A stretch of DNA of 64,000 nt from Bog-473 sp963791455 (GTDB lineage Bacteria; Actinomycetota; Acidimicrobiia; Acidimicrobiales; RAAP-2). Every line of letters starts with the position of its first letter. Position 1 is the first letter of the stretch. The DNA lies in the NCBI GenBank assembly GCA_963791455.1, contig CAWBSM010000004.1, positions 897,586 through 961,585 of the forward strand, written 5' to 3'. A program made the position numbers and the translations under genes. The notes under the pieces were generated by a model, which saw nothing but the letters and a program-made list of their open reading frames with translations, ran no database searches and was not told the DNA's origin. This document shows positions 15,442 through 25,169 of this stretch, one piece after another.

Positions 15442-16860
15442 CAAGTGCTCGAGCGTCCCGGCCCCGCCCCCGCCAAAGCCAAGGCATCCCCTCGCCAGGT
15501 GCTCGTCATCACTTGCGCCGGAGTGGTCTTGGCCAGCCTCGACCTCTTCATCGTCAACGTGGCCCTACCTCAGATCGCCCGGGACCTGGGGGCCTCGAAC
15601 CTGGGCGAGCTGTCTTGGATCCTCAACGGGTACGCCATCGTCTACGCGTCGCTGCTGGTCTTCTTCGGACGCCTCGCCGACCGTTATCGCCGCGACCGCG
15701 CTTTTCTCCTCGGCGTGGCGATCTTCACCGCGGCTTCGGCTGCCTGTGCCGCCTCCACCAGTGTCGGCATGCTCATCGGCTTCCGCCTCGTGCAGGCGGC
15801 CGGGGCGGCCCTATTGACCCCGACCTCCCTCGGGTTGGTCCTCGCCTCCTACCCGCCCGAGCGCCGGCAAGGTGCTGTTCGCGCCTGGACGGCGGTCGGT
15901 GGCATGTCCGCCGCGGTAGGCCCAGTCGTCGGCGGCTTGCTGGTCGCAGCGAGTTGGCGGTGGGTGTTCCTGATCAACGTGCCGGTTGGGGTCGCCGCAC
16001 TCATCGTCGGCTGGCGCCGACTGCCGCATGTACCCGGTCACCCCAGCGAACGGCCCAACGTTCTTGGAGTCGTGCTGGCCACCACAGGCGTCGCGGCCCT
16101 CACCTTCGGGCTTGTGAAGGGCAGCGACTGGGGCTGGGGCTCACCCGCCATCGGCTGGACACTCGCCGCGTCTGCGGCGCTCATCGCGCTCTTCGTGCTC
16201 CACTGCCTTCGGAGCCGCACTCCGCTCATCCATCCGTCGCTGTTTCGCTCCCGGAGCTTCACTGCGGCATCGCTGGTGGCCATCTTCTTCTCTGCATCCT
16301 TTGGGGCGATGCTGCTCTCGATCGTTCTGTGGGAGCAGGGCGCCTGGGGATGGTCGGCGCTGCGATCCGGGCTGGCTATCGCACCCGGACCGATCATGGT
16401 CCCATTCATCGCGTTCGTCGTGGCCGGACGGCTCATCGCCCGCTCCGGCCCAGCCCGAACGATGGCGCTAGGCAGCCTGATCTTCGGCGTCGGAGTGTCG
16501 TGGTGGGCGCTTGCGATCACGGTCCAACCCAACTACGTCTCGGGGGTACTCGGCGGGATGATCTTGACCGGTGTCGGAGTGGGCCTCACCCTTCCGACCC
16601 TCATGGCCACGGCCGCCTCCTCGCTCCCACCACAGTCGTTTGCCACCGGCACTGCGGTCATCAACATGATCCGCCAGACCGGCCTCGCCCTCGGCGTGGC
16701 CGTGCTCGTGGCGGTGCTCGGCACCGCAGCCGGTCACGACAGCGCCGCACTCGACGCGTTTCGGCACGGTTGGTGGGTCTCTGCCGCGATCTCCTTCGTC
16801 GGCATCGTTCCCGCCCTCACCCTCCTCCCCCGCCCCGCACTAGCCACAGCCACAACCTGA
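15418..16860 (+). CDS. MFS drug-efflux transporter, DHA2 (14-TMS) type
   Basis: About 480 residues with roughly 14 hydrophobic segments. The EmrB/QacA signatures are visible: LASLDLFIVNVALPQIARDL in TM1, WILNGYAIVYASLLVFFGRLADRYRR (TM2 to loop) and PVVGGLL in TM5. It should export small hydrophobic compounds by proton antiport. The start is GTG at 15418 (or GTG 15427). It is followed by an SDR and divergent from HxlR, so the trio may detoxify one compound. Confidence 0.9.
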   Translation: MSSVTELTQVLERPGPAPAKAKASPRQVLVITCAGVVLASLDLFIVNVALPQIARDLGASNLGELSWILNGYAIVYASLLVFFGRLADRYRRDRAFLLGVAIFTAASAACAASTSVGMLIGFRLVQAAGAALLTPTSLGLVLASYPPERRQGAVRAWTAVGGMSAAVGPVVGGLLVAASWRWVFLINVPVGVAALIVGWRRLPHVPGHPSERPNVLGVVLATTGVAALTFGLVKGSDWGWGSPAIGWTLAASAALIALFVLHCLRSRTPLIHPSLFRSRSFTAASLVAIFFSASFGAMLLSIVLWEQGAWGWSALRSGLAIAPGPIMVPFIAFVVAGRLIARSGPARTMALGSLIFGVGVSWWALAITVQPNYVSGVLGGMILTGVGVGLTLPTLMATAASSLPPQSFATGTAVINMIRQTGLALGVAVLVAVLGTAAGHDSAALDAFRHGWWVSAAISFVGIVPALTLLPRPALATATT

Positions 16861-16889
16861 CCCGCAAATCCGAGACAAAAGGAGACAGC

Positions 16890-17600
16890 ATGAATATCAC
16901 CCGATCGACCGCCCTCGTCACTGGAGCGAACCGAGGGCTCGGCCGCCACCTCGCTCGCGAGCTGCTCAGCCGGGGCGCCACCGTGTACGCCGGGGCACGC
17001 AACCCGGACGCTGTCGATCTGCCAGGCGCCAAGGTGGTCGCTCTCGACATCACCGATCCGGCGTCGGTAGCCAGCGCCGCCGAGATCGCCGGTGACGTCA
17101 CCCTCTTGATCAACAACGCCGGCTCATCCACCGGCACCGACCTTCTCAGTGGAGACGAGGCGCAGATCCGCTTCGAAATGGACACCCACTTCTTCGGGAC
17201 ACTGTCGGTGATCCGAGCCTTCGCCCCGAAGATCTCGACGAACGGGGGAGGGTCAATCCTCAACATCCATTCTGTACTCTCGTGGGTCAGCTTCCCGAGG
17301 AGCGGCGCCTACTGCGCCGCCAAGTCAGCAGAATGGTCGATGACCAACTCCCTGCGCGTTCAGTTGGCAGAGCAGAACATCAGGGTGGCTGGGCTCCACG
17401 TCGGCTACATGGATACTGACATGACCGCTTCGATAACTGCACCCAAGTCAAACCCCGCGGATATCGCCAAGATCGCCATCGACGGCGTCGAGCAGAATCT
17501 CTTCGAAATTATTGCAGACGATGTCAGCCGTGAGATCCAGGCCGCACTTGCTGGCGGCGTTTCCGCCCTCTATCCACAGCTCCAAACAACTCCGCGCTAG
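16890..17600 (+). CDS. Short-chain dehydrogenase/reductase
   Basis: 236 residues. The Rossmann motif TGANRGLG is at about 11-18, NNAG at about 77-80 and the catalytic YCAAK in SGAYCAAKSAEWS; the catalytic Ser is in NIHSVLSW. It is an NAD(P)-dependent oxidoreductase of unknown substrate. The ATG has AGGAGA upstream, 30 bases after the MFS gene, so both are in one HxlR-controlled operon. Confidence 0.9.
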   Translation: MNITRSTALVTGANRGLGRHLARELLSRGATVYAGARNPDAVDLPGAKVVALDITDPASVASAAEIAGDVTLLINNAGSSTGTDLLSGDEAQIRFEMDTHFFGTLSVIRAFAPKISTNGGGSILNIHSVLSWVSFPRSGAYCAAKSAEWSMTNSLRVQLAEQNIRVAGLHVGYMDTDMTASITAPKSNPADIAKIAIDGVEQNLFEIIADDVSREIQAALAGGVSALYPQLQTTPR

Positions 17601-17866
17601 CCAGTCGGCCAACTGACCATCTCGACCTTCGGGTGATACGGCGCCACCAAGGCAACCGCCTGCTCAACTCGTAGGTAAACGCGGTTCCCCTACCGACAAT
17701 CGAAGGCCTCAACCTTCCCGTCTTGGAGCCAAAAGGTTGGTGGGATCCGACCGGTGGTTCGGCCGCAAGTGGCCCCTGCAATCTGGTGGTCACCGCTTCG
17801 CGACCGACCATCTTCGATCTCTACGACGAATCACGTAGCGCTCCCCTGGGCGTTCCTCACCGAAAT

Positions 17867-18126
17867 CGATAAGGTCACGTAAGGTCACGTCGATGACGGA
17901 CGCTTTCTTGGGGATCCCACCTTGGCCTTTGACCACATGGCCTTTGACCGGGCTTAGGTGGAGGTGAAGGGACTCGAACCCTCGGCCTCTACCTTGCGAA
18001 AGTACGGATCTCAGTGCCTTGATCAGGCATTTTACGCGGACTTTCCTGGTCCTGGCGTTTCGATCCCCTCTCTCAGGTTCCCTCACGATCCCTCTCCTTC
18101 CCTCTCGATAAGGTCACGTAAGGTCA
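17867..18126. repeat. Repeat copy R3 (complete att-like module)
   Basis: The module is bounded by two copies of the tandem 10-mer (17867-17889 and 18106-18126), about 240 bases apart. Between them lie GGGGATCCCACC, the tRNA 3'-half described separately, and a pyrimidine-rich stretch with TTCGATCCCCTC and CCCTCACGATCCCTC. It fills most of the gap from 17601 to 18282; the last 150 bases of that gap show nothing else. Confidence 0.85.
17957..18000 (-). other. tRNA-Ala(CGC) 3'-half fragment in R3
   Basis: On the - strand the sequence reads anticodon loop TTCGCAA, 3' anticodon stem GGTAG, variable loop AGGCC, T-arm GAGGG TTCGAGT CCCTT, acceptor CACCTCC then ACC. Each part has standard tRNA length. 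U70 and A73 fit alanine. Upstream of the anticodon loop there is no tRNA 5' half, so it is not a functional tRNA. The terminal CCA is altered (ACCT). Confidence 0.75.
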
Positions 18127-18282
18127 GACTGAAGGTCGGAACGCAAACCCGAACCAGCGACTGGGCTCGTGGTCTGGTGGAAATACGTTGCAGTTCCGAT
18201 GTGGGTCACTGGAAGCCGTTAAACCCACTGTGTTCCGACCACTCCTGCAATTCGGGTGAGTCCGGGCCGTCACGCCTCACGC

Positions 18283-19125
18283 TCAGTGGACCCTCTTCAT
18301 GCGCACCGCCACCCGCATCGTGTTCTCGGCGTTGCCGGCGTAGATCCCTTTGACTGGTGGGACGTCGCCATAGTCGCGTCCGCGCCCTATCGCGACGTGA
18401 CGCTCCCCCACCGGGCAGTCGTTCGTCGGGTCGTAGCCCCACCAGCGACCCGTCCACACCTCAATCCATGCATGGCTCTCGCCCGTGACCACCTCGCCGA
18501 TGGCAGCGTTCGCATCCGGATGGAAGTAGCCCGAAACGTAGCGAGACGGGATACCGGCCGACTTGGTGAGGACGAGCGCGAGGTGAGCGAAGTCCTGGCA
18601 GACACCTGCGCCGTCGGTGTAAGCCTCGTTGGCGGACGTGTGCACCGACGTGATACCGCGCCTGTAGCGCAATGACTGATGCGTGACGGCCATGATGCGC
18701 TGCGCCGTCCGGAGCGGGCGATCCGCCCGCAAGCGCCCGGCGATCTCCAATAACTCCGGTCCAGGGGCTGTGTAGAGGTGGTGTGACAGGTGGTCGGCCA
18801 TGGTCGCCGAGGCGTCGGAGACGTCTTCCCACGTGCAGTCGTCGGGCTCGTCGGAATTCTGGGTGTCGACAAGGGAGTTGCCCGTGATCGTCAACAGCTC
18901 GTGGCCGCGATCGACGTTGAAGGCCACCACATGAGTACCCCAGTAATCGAGGTACGAATACTGGGGAGCCGCCGGCACCGTCACCACTCTCGTCTCGAGC
19001 GCGGTCTGGCGTAGCTCGGTGCGTGGAGTGAGACGCAGCTCGTTATAGGACGCCCGTGCCGGGGCGTCGTAGTCGAATCGCGTCTCGTGCGAAACCTGTA
19101 GCCGCCATCCGTCCGTGCGGCTCAC
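18283..19125 (-). CDS. Transglutaminase-like family protein
   Basis: 280 residues from the GTG at 19125, which overlaps the stop of the alpha-E gene (GTGA). An N-terminal bacterial transglutaminase-like domain (HETRFDYDAPARASYNELRL) precedes the catalytic core, with Cys in DGAGVCQDFAHLAL, His in GESHAWIEVW and Asp in WWGYDPTND. Third gene of an operon with alpha-E and circularly permuted ATP-grasp proteins, an arrangement conserved in many bacteria. The trio is thought to make and process a peptide-like product; its identity is not established. Confidence 0.9.
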   Translation of the reverse strand: MSRTDGWRLQVSHETRFDYDAPARASYNELRLTPRTELRQTALETRVVTVPAAPQYSYLDYWGTHVVAFNVDRGHELLTITGNSLVDTQNSDEPDDCTWEDVSDASATMADHLSHHLYTAPGPELLEIAGRLRADRPLRTAQRIMAVTHQSLRYRRGITSVHTSANEAYTDGAGVCQDFAHLALVLTKSAGIPSRYVSGYFHPDANAAIGEVVTGESHAWIEVWTGRWWGYDPTNDCPVGERHVAIGRGRDYGDVPPVKGIYAGNAENTMRVAVRMKRVH

Positions 19126-20063
19126 CCGCCACCCCCTTGCCTCCACTGCAGCGGAACTTCCTGCGCGAAGTACCGCCTCGTCACCGCGTCACTGACGGAG
19201 GAGATCGAAGCCTGCAACCGCTCCAGCCGTGTCTCCAGATCGCGGGAAAGCGTCGCCGGAGCTGAGTACTCGAGCTCGGCCCGGGCCAGGCCGACCAATC
19301 CGCGGGCGTCGTCCCACGCCCCCTCGCGCCCGGCATTGATCTGGTCGAGGCACTCCTCCGCCAGGGTGAGCGAGGCGAACGCGGAGCGCGGGAAGAGCCG
19401 GTCGCGCAGAAGAAAATCCAAGACGCGACCCGGCTCCACGACGCCCTGAGACAGGCGCAGGTACGGCTCGTAGCCGCCGCAGGAGCGCAGCAGCATGACG
19501 AGGCCGCTGTCGAACACCAGATTGAAGGCCACCGTGGCGAGCTGACGGGCGACCACATCGCTCCGTTCGAGACACCGGCCCAGGGTGAAGAAGAGCCAGG
19601 TCTGATCTCGGCTCATCATCGTGTCGGCGAGGCCCATCATGCCGGCGCACTGCGTCTTCACGAAGGAGAGGTAGAACGCGGGCCCAGCGAGGCGGCCGGC
19701 CTCCCAGTGCAGCGGGAGCTCCGCCCAGGTCGCATTGATGTGCTCCCAGAACTCCACCGGCACGACATGGCGCACGGCGCGGGTGTTCTCGCGGGCTGCG
19801 GCGAGGGCACCGGCAATTGAGGACCGGCTCTCGGGGTCGGAGGCCAGGCGCTCGGTCGCCTGCCAGAGGGTCTCCGTCCCCGAGTCGGGCAAGCCCATGA
19901 CGGCCAGAAGGCGACGGGCCGCGTGTGAACCCTCGGCGTCGCCGTGCTCCAGGGCCTGGTACACCGAGACGTCAAGGATCCGCGCCGTCCCTTCGGCCCG
20001 TTCCACGTAGCGGCCGACCCAGAAGATGGATTCAGCGACCCGGCTCAAGAGGGCGCGGGTCAC
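19122..20063 (-). CDS. Alpha-E domain-containing protein
   Basis: 313 residues, the usual size for the alpha-E family (all-helical, conserved Glu). It starts with LLSRVAESIFWVGRYVERAE, the family hallmark, and contains SRDQTWLFFTLGRCLERSD. Its biochemical role is unknown. It overlaps the ATP-grasp gene (ATGA) upstream and the transglutaminase gene downstream and is expected to work with both. Confidence 0.9.
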   Translation of the reverse strand: MTRALLSRVAESIFWVGRYVERAEGTARILDVSVYQALEHGDAEGSHAARRLLAVMGLPDSGTETLWQATERLASDPESRSSIAGALAAARENTRAVRHVVPVEFWEHINATWAELPLHWEAGRLAGPAFYLSFVKTQCAGMMGLADTMMSRDQTWLFFTLGRCLERSDVVARQLATVAFNLVFDSGLVMLLRSCGGYEPYLRLSQGVVEPGRVLDFLLRDRLFPRSAFASLTLAEECLDQINAGREGAWDDARGLVGLARAELEYSAPATLSRDLETRLERLQASISSVSDAVTRRYFAQEVPLQWRQGGGG

Positions 20064-21674
20064 TGCAGCGCCTTTTCCTGCTGTTGCTGTTGCTGTTGCA
20101 CGCCGAGCTCGCTGTCCGACGCCGGCCCGACGTCCATGGGCGGCCCAGCCTGGAACGGGACGACCTGGCGCGGCGGGAGCACTGGCATGGAGCTCCCGCC
20201 TCCGATCACCCAGGTGTCCTTGGAGCCGCCGCCCTGGCTGGAGTTCACGACCAGCCCCCCCTCCCGGAGGGCCACCCGGGTGAGGCCACCGGGCAAGACC
20301 CAGATCTCATCTCCGTCGTTCACGGCGAAGGGGCGCAGATCGACATGCCGGCGCGCCATGGCGTTGTCCACCCAGGTGGGTGAGGTGGAGAGAGCCACGA
20401 CGCGCTGAGCGATCCAGTGGCGGGGGTCGGCTTCCACCTCGAGCGCCAGCTCGTCGAGCTCGGCGCCCGTCGCAGCCGGGCCGATCACCAATCCCTTGCC
20501 GCCCGAGCCGTCAACCCGCTTGAATACGAGGCCATCACGACGCGAGAGTGCGGCCCTGCGGACGGCGTCGTCCACCAGGTGCATCGTCTCGACGTTGTGC
20601 AGGATCGGGTCCTCACCGAGGTAGTAGCGGATCATGGCCGGGACGTAGGTGTAGACGAGCTTGTCGTCGGCCACGCCGTTCCCTAGCCCGTTGGCGATCG
20701 TCACCCTGCCGTCCCGCGCCGCATTGACGATACCCGGGCAGCCGACCAACGACTCGGGGCGGAACTGCAGCGGGTCGAGATACTCGTCGTCGATACGCCG
20801 ATAGATCACGTGCACCGGAACCTCGCCCTCGGTCGTGCGGAGAAAGACATCGGTACCGTGGCACACCAAGTCGCGTCCCTCTACCAGGTGCACGCCCATG
20901 AGACGCGCCAGCAGCGCGTGCTCGTAGAACGCCGAGTTGTGCACCCCCGGCGTGAGTACGACCACCGTCGGGTCCTGTACAGAAGCCGGCGCGGCGCGGC
21001 GCAACGCGCTCGATCAGGCGCGCCGGGTAGTCGGTCACCATCTGGGTTGGCTGTCCCCAGAACAACTCGGGCAGCACTCTGGCCATGGCGGCGCGATTGG
21101 CCAGCACGTAGCTGACCCCGGACGGGCTGCGCAGGTTGTCCTCCAGGACGCGAAACTCACCGTCCTCGTCGCGGATCACGTCGATGCCCGCCACGTGGAT
21201 GCGCACCCCATTGGGGGGCGAATAGCCATAGGCCGCCCGCACGAAGCCCGGGGAGCTCGTGATCACCTCGTGCGGGATGAGCCCGTCGCTCACGATCCGG
21301 GCCGCCCCGTAGACGTCGGACAGAAAGAGCTCCAGCGCTCGCACGCGCTGGGTCACCCCGGCCGCCACTTTGGACCATTCGGGGCCGGTGAAGATCCGCG
21401 GTACCACGTCGAGGGGGAACGGTCGCTCCTCGCCGTCGAGGTCGAAGGTGACTCCCTGGTCCATGAACGCGCGTGCCAGCCGCGAGGCGCGGGCCGAGAC
21501 CTCCTCAGGGTCCATCTGGGCCAGCGAGGAGGCCACGGCGGCGTAGGGCACACGGGCCCGACCATCACGGGAGACCATCTCGTCGAACGCTGCCTCGGTC
21601 AGTCCACGGGCGGACGCGCCGTACCCGTCGAAGAGGTCTCCCACGGTCCTTAGGGTGCCAGGCATGTGTTTCAC
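20060..21674 (-). CDS. Circularly permuted type 2 ATP-grasp protein (frameshifted)
   Basis: The two halves lie in different frames: residues from TVGDLFDGYGASARGLTEAA to QMVTDYPARLIERV, then from VVVLTPGVHNSAFYEHALLA to the end. Together they make a full-length protein of about 535 residues, including PSGVSYVLANRAAMARVLPE and VFKRVDGSGGKGLVIGP. The shift falls in three tandem GCGCC units near 20990-21005; a fourth unit would restore the frame. The tail has seven consecutive Gln. It should be an ATP-dependent ligase of the three-gene system. Start GTG 21674 or ATG 21665. Confidence 0.85.
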
Positions 21675-22520
21675 TGGGGTTTCACGGCCGCGAACAGCCC
21701 GTGACGGGACTCGTGTGTTGGCGTGGTGATGGCGAACTCCATTGCCGCGCGCGCCAAACCGGTCGCCCCTGCCCCGACCATGGTGCGCGTCCGGTCAAGA
21801 GATCGCATGGCGAGCGTGAATCCTTCACCCTCATCGCCGATCAGGTGGTCCGGTGGCACCTCAGCGTCTTCCAACCGGATAGTTGCGATGTCGGACGCTC
21901 GCTGGCCCATGAGGTCAGCAGCCGATTCGACGCTGACGCCGGCCCGGCGGGGGATAACGAAGGCGGAGATGCCGGCGGTTCCACCTTAATCGCTGGTCCG
22001 GGCGAAGACGGTGTACCAGTGGGCGTGGCTGGCGTTGGTGATGAGGCACTTCCGGCCGGTGAAGGTGACGACCCAGCCTTCGCCGTTGCGGCGGGCAGTC
22101 GCGGCGAGTGCCGAGGGGTCCGAGCCGGCGTCCGGCTCGGTGAGGCAGAACGAGGCCAACCGCGCCTCGGACAGCAGCCCAAGGTAGGTCCGCTTCAACG
22201 GCTCTGCCCCGCCGAGGAGGAGGAGCATCATTCCAAGGACGTTGGCGCAGATCGTGGCGCCAATGCCGGCACATCCTCAGCCAAGCTCCTCGGCGATGAT
22301 GCAGGTCTCGCGGAAGCTGCGGTCGGGTCCGCCGTACTCGGCTGGGAGGGACGCGTTCATGAGAGCTTGTTCCCATGCCCTGACGAGGACATCTGGGGCC
22401 AGGTGCCGTGTTGGTCGTACTCCCCGGCGACTGGGCGCATCTCCTGCTCGGCGAACTGGTGGGCCTGCTCGGCCAGGCTGCTTGCAGTCGTCGTCATCGG
22501 GGTGCCCATCGCAGCTTGCT
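21671..22520 (-). pseudogene. Acyl-CoA dehydrogenase remnant
   Basis: Pieces in several frames follow the acyl-CoA dehydrogenase order: SLAEQAHQFAEQEMRPVAGE, ASLPAEYGGPDRSFRETCI, LASFCLTEPDAGSDPSALAA, LITNASHAHWYTVFARTSD, then AMRSLDRTRTMVGAGATGLA. A TGA replaces the Trp codon after AEELG, where the copy at 40.7 kb keeps TGG. The C-terminal catalytic domain is missing: after about AMEFAIT the sequence changes and ends at the ATP-grasp start. Flavoenzymes of this family oxidise acyl-CoAs; this one cannot. Confidence 0.8.
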
Positions 22521-22689
22521 GCTCGCCGGCGGAATCCCGGCACGGACGTCCCAGAGCGCCGACGGTCAAACGAGGCAGCGTTGCTCGCCCTCCGCGAGGG
22601 GGCCCGTCCCCAGAGACGCTACTGGCGCTGCTTGAACTTCGACCATCTCGGAATTTTGTCCCAGGTCATTCCGACAATGCCTGAACTGT

Positions 22690-22935
22690 GCGACCGTGTT
22701 GCTCGGCGGTGTGCACATCAAGTTCGTCCTGCTCAGTCAGGTGAGGGTTGATATCGAAACACCACCTTCTTGACCGTGCCAGTGAACGCGAACGGTTTCT
22801 TGTCTTCGTAGTCGAGATCCACAACGCCGCCATGGTCGCGACCGATGTCCATACCGGCGTATCCGGAAAATCGGATCGGCACCGTGTGGTCCATTCCGCC
22901 CCTTCCCTACCAGCGGTGCGTCAGCCGTGCGTTCC
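22690..22935 (-). pseudogene. Arylsulfatase C-terminal remnant
   Basis: On the - strand the text reads MDHTVPIRFSGYAGMDIGRD, then GGVVDLDYEDKKPFAFTGTV, then, after a one-base insertion, the equivalent of HLTEQDELDVHTAEQHG. This is nearly the same as the fragment at 38.5-38.8 kb and corresponds to the end of the intact sulfatase at 25.8 kb. It sits directly against the stop of the MFS gene. Confidence 0.7.
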
Positions 22936-22936
22936 C

Positions 22937-24592
22937 TCACGATGCAGCGGGCTGTTGCTGCGTCTTCTTCTTGGGTGTCGGTTGATCGTGGGGCAGCTCC
23001 TTAGTGAAACCGAGAGCGATCAGAGCGAGCAGTCCAGCGGCCAGAAGCCCGGCCTTAAGCGAGAGAAGCTGGGCGGCTTCGTAGTCCTCCACCAATGCCG
23101 ATGCCGACGCGTCATCGAGGCCCGCCTCTGTTGCCGCGTGGTGGACCGAGTCGGCCGAGACGAAGTTGGTGTTGGTGCCCGAGGCCACGCTCACCTGGGC
23201 CGCCACCTCCGAACTGATCCTGGGATCCTTTTCGATGTTAGAGACGAACGTGCTGGCCAACCCCATGAGCACGATCGCTCCGATGAGTGCAAGGCCGAGC
23301 GACGAACCGAGTTGTTGACCCGTGTACTGGAGCCCTCCCGCCTCGCTGCGTCCAGACTCCTCAACCGAAGACTGCACGACGTTGCCCAGCTGGGAGACCA
23401 TCAAGCCCATCCCGATCCCGAGCACGGCCATGCCGATGGCGAACCCGGCGCTCGAGAGCGTGGGCTGAATCGTCGCCAGCAAGATGAGGGTCCCAGCGAG
23501 CGTGACGACCAAGCCAGCCCGCACGATCGAGCGGACGGGAAACCGGGTGGTCAACCGCGAGCCGATTGCCGACGTCGCGAACATGGCGATCGAAACGGGC
23601 AACATCTTGATGCCGGTCTCGAGGGCGCTGAGACCGAGCACGAGTTGGAGGTAGAGCGGGATGACAAAGAAGACACCCATCAGGATCAGGTTCTGGCTGA
23701 AGAGGCCGATGAGCCCCGCCCTCACGGTCGGCACGCGAGCCAGTGAGAGGTGGACGAGAGGGTCTCTTCGTCGCACCTCACGATGGCGCTGCCAGGCGAC
23801 GAAGGCCCAGATGAGCGCGGCGCCGGCGGCCATGACGTAGAGCGTGGGTGAGAAGCCGAAGATCGTGAAAGGTGCGTTCTTGGGCTTGAGCCAGCCCCAG
23901 CTGCTCGATTTGAGGACTCCGAAGACAAAGAGCCCGAGGCCGGCGGCCGAGAGCACCGAGCCTACGTAGTCGAGCTTGGGAGCGGGGCCCGGGCGCAGCG
24001 CATCGCCGACCCTTGGGGTCATGATCAGGATGAAGGCGACGAGCACCACCTCGCCGACGAAGACGATGCGCCAGGTGACGTTCGTCGTTGCCCACCCACC
24101 GAGAATGGGGCCGATGGCAATACCTGCCCCTGCGACGCCGCCGATCACGGCGTAGGCGATTTTGCGTCGCGGTCCCTCGAAGTTGCCAGCGATCAGAGCG
24201 GCAAGCGCGGGAAGGACGAGAGAGGCTCCGATCCCCTCGAGAACCGACCAGCCGAGGGCCAGGGCGACCACCGACTGCGAGAGCGCCGTCAGGGCCGAAC
24301 CACACGCGTAGATGATCAGCCCGATCACAAAGGCCCGGCGCCGCCCGATAATGTCGCCGATCTTTGCCCCCGTCATGATGAGCATGGCCATCACGAGGCA
24401 GTAGAGAGTGATCACCGCCTGAATCGTCGTCACCGTGGTGTTGAAATCCTTGACCAGCGCGCTGATCGAAACGTTCATCACCGACTGGTCGAGCACCATC
24501 ACAAACTGAGCGGTGGCCAGCGCTACCAGCGCTAGCCAGCCTTTCCTCGCAGATTTTGCCGTTGCAGTTGGGGCCATCGACGCCTCCGTCAT
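22937..24592 (-). CDS. MFS transporter, DHA2/EmrB-QacA type
   Basis: 551 residues with about 14 membrane segments. VMVLDQSVMNVSISALVKDF in TM1, MTGAKIGDIIGRRRAFVIGL in the loop after TM2 and GPILGGW in TM5 define the drug:H+ antiporter-2 family. The last loop before TM14 is long (FVSADSVHHAATEAGLDD) and the C-terminus is basic (PTPKKKTQQQ). Likely exports toxic organic compounds or pathway intermediates. No regulator is adjacent. Confidence 0.9.
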   Translation of the reverse strand: MTEASMAPTATAKSARKGWLALVALATAQFVMVLDQSVMNVSISALVKDFNTTVTTIQAVITLYCLVMAMLIMTGAKIGDIIGRRRAFVIGLIIYACGSALTALSQSVVALALGWSVLEGIGASLVLPALAALIAGNFEGPRRKIAYAVIGGVAGAGIAIGPILGGWATTNVTWRIVFVGEVVLVAFILIMTPRVGDALRPGPAPKLDYVGSVLSAAGLGLFVFGVLKSSSWGWLKPKNAPFTIFGFSPTLYVMAAGAALIWAFVAWQRHREVRRRDPLVHLSLARVPTVRAGLIGLFSQNLILMGVFFVIPLYLQLVLGLSALETGIKMLPVSIAMFATSAIGSRLTTRFPVRSIVRAGLVVTLAGTLILLATIQPTLSSAGFAIGMAVLGIGMGLMVSQLGNVVQSSVEESGRSEAGGLQYTGQQLGSSLGLALIGAIVLMGLASTFVSNIEKDPRISSEVAAQVSVASGTNTNFVSADSVHHAATEAGLDDASASALVEDYEAAQLLSLKAGLLAAGLLALIALGFTKELPHDQPTPKKKTQQQPAAS

Positions 24593-24902
24593 TGCTCATC
24601 CCTTCTCCGAACGCAGCTCCCTCGAGCTGCTCCTCGCGCAGACGGCCGTGGGCTCAGACGGCACACGCTCCCACCGTCATCAAGACATCGCAATCCAGGG
24701 CTGGTTCAGCATTTTGCAGCCGCACCACGTGCCGCCTGGACTCGGGTCCCCGCCTTCCCATCGTGACGCTCCTTGGCGGCTCTCAGGGGGTGATCGATTG
24801 GATCGTCCGAGCCAGGTCTGAAGAGCTTTAAAGCTGAGATTGCATTACCTGAGTGTCGAACGGACGTGCTGGAGGCGACGCGCCGACAATTCAGCGACGG
24901 AA
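24593..24902. other. Intergenic region without recognised features
   Basis: About 310 bases between the MFS gene and the solute-binding-protein remnant. It must hold the MFS promoter, but I see no clear hexamers, palindrome or coding potential. Confidence 0.4.
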
Positions 24903-25169
24903 ATGGCCCGCAACGCCGACCCGACGATCGAGACAGCGCTCCTGGCCGGCCGCTCAAGTTCCGACTCCTCGGTCCGTGCCGCGGCCTACAAGACGGTCAA
25001 CAAACGCCTAGCCCTCGACCTTCCGTACCTGTGGACGGACAGGACCGTCTGGGCCATCATCGGCGGTCCGAACGTGGAGAACTTCAACAACCCCACGACG
25101 CCGCACGGCCAACCGGCCTTCGGCATGATCGGCGGCTCCATTTGGCCGACCCAGATCTGGGTGAGCTGA
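24903..25169 (+). pseudogene. Family 5 solute-binding protein C-terminal fragment
   Basis: About 88 residues: ADPTIETALLAGRSSSDSSV, RAAAYKTVNKRLALDLPYLW, then an end typical of peptide/nickel-type ABC binding proteins (VENFNNPTTPHG). The preceding 400 or more residues are absent. The stop lies only about 20 bases before repeat copy R4, so the rearrangement that produced the module probably also moved this fragment. Confidence 0.7.

Noticed and set aside
17958..18353. Open frame reading EVKGLEPSASTLR
   Set aside because: This is the translated antisense of the tRNA 3' half. The same peptide pattern appears in R4 (25187-25381) and is a well-known false gene product at tRNA-linked att sites.
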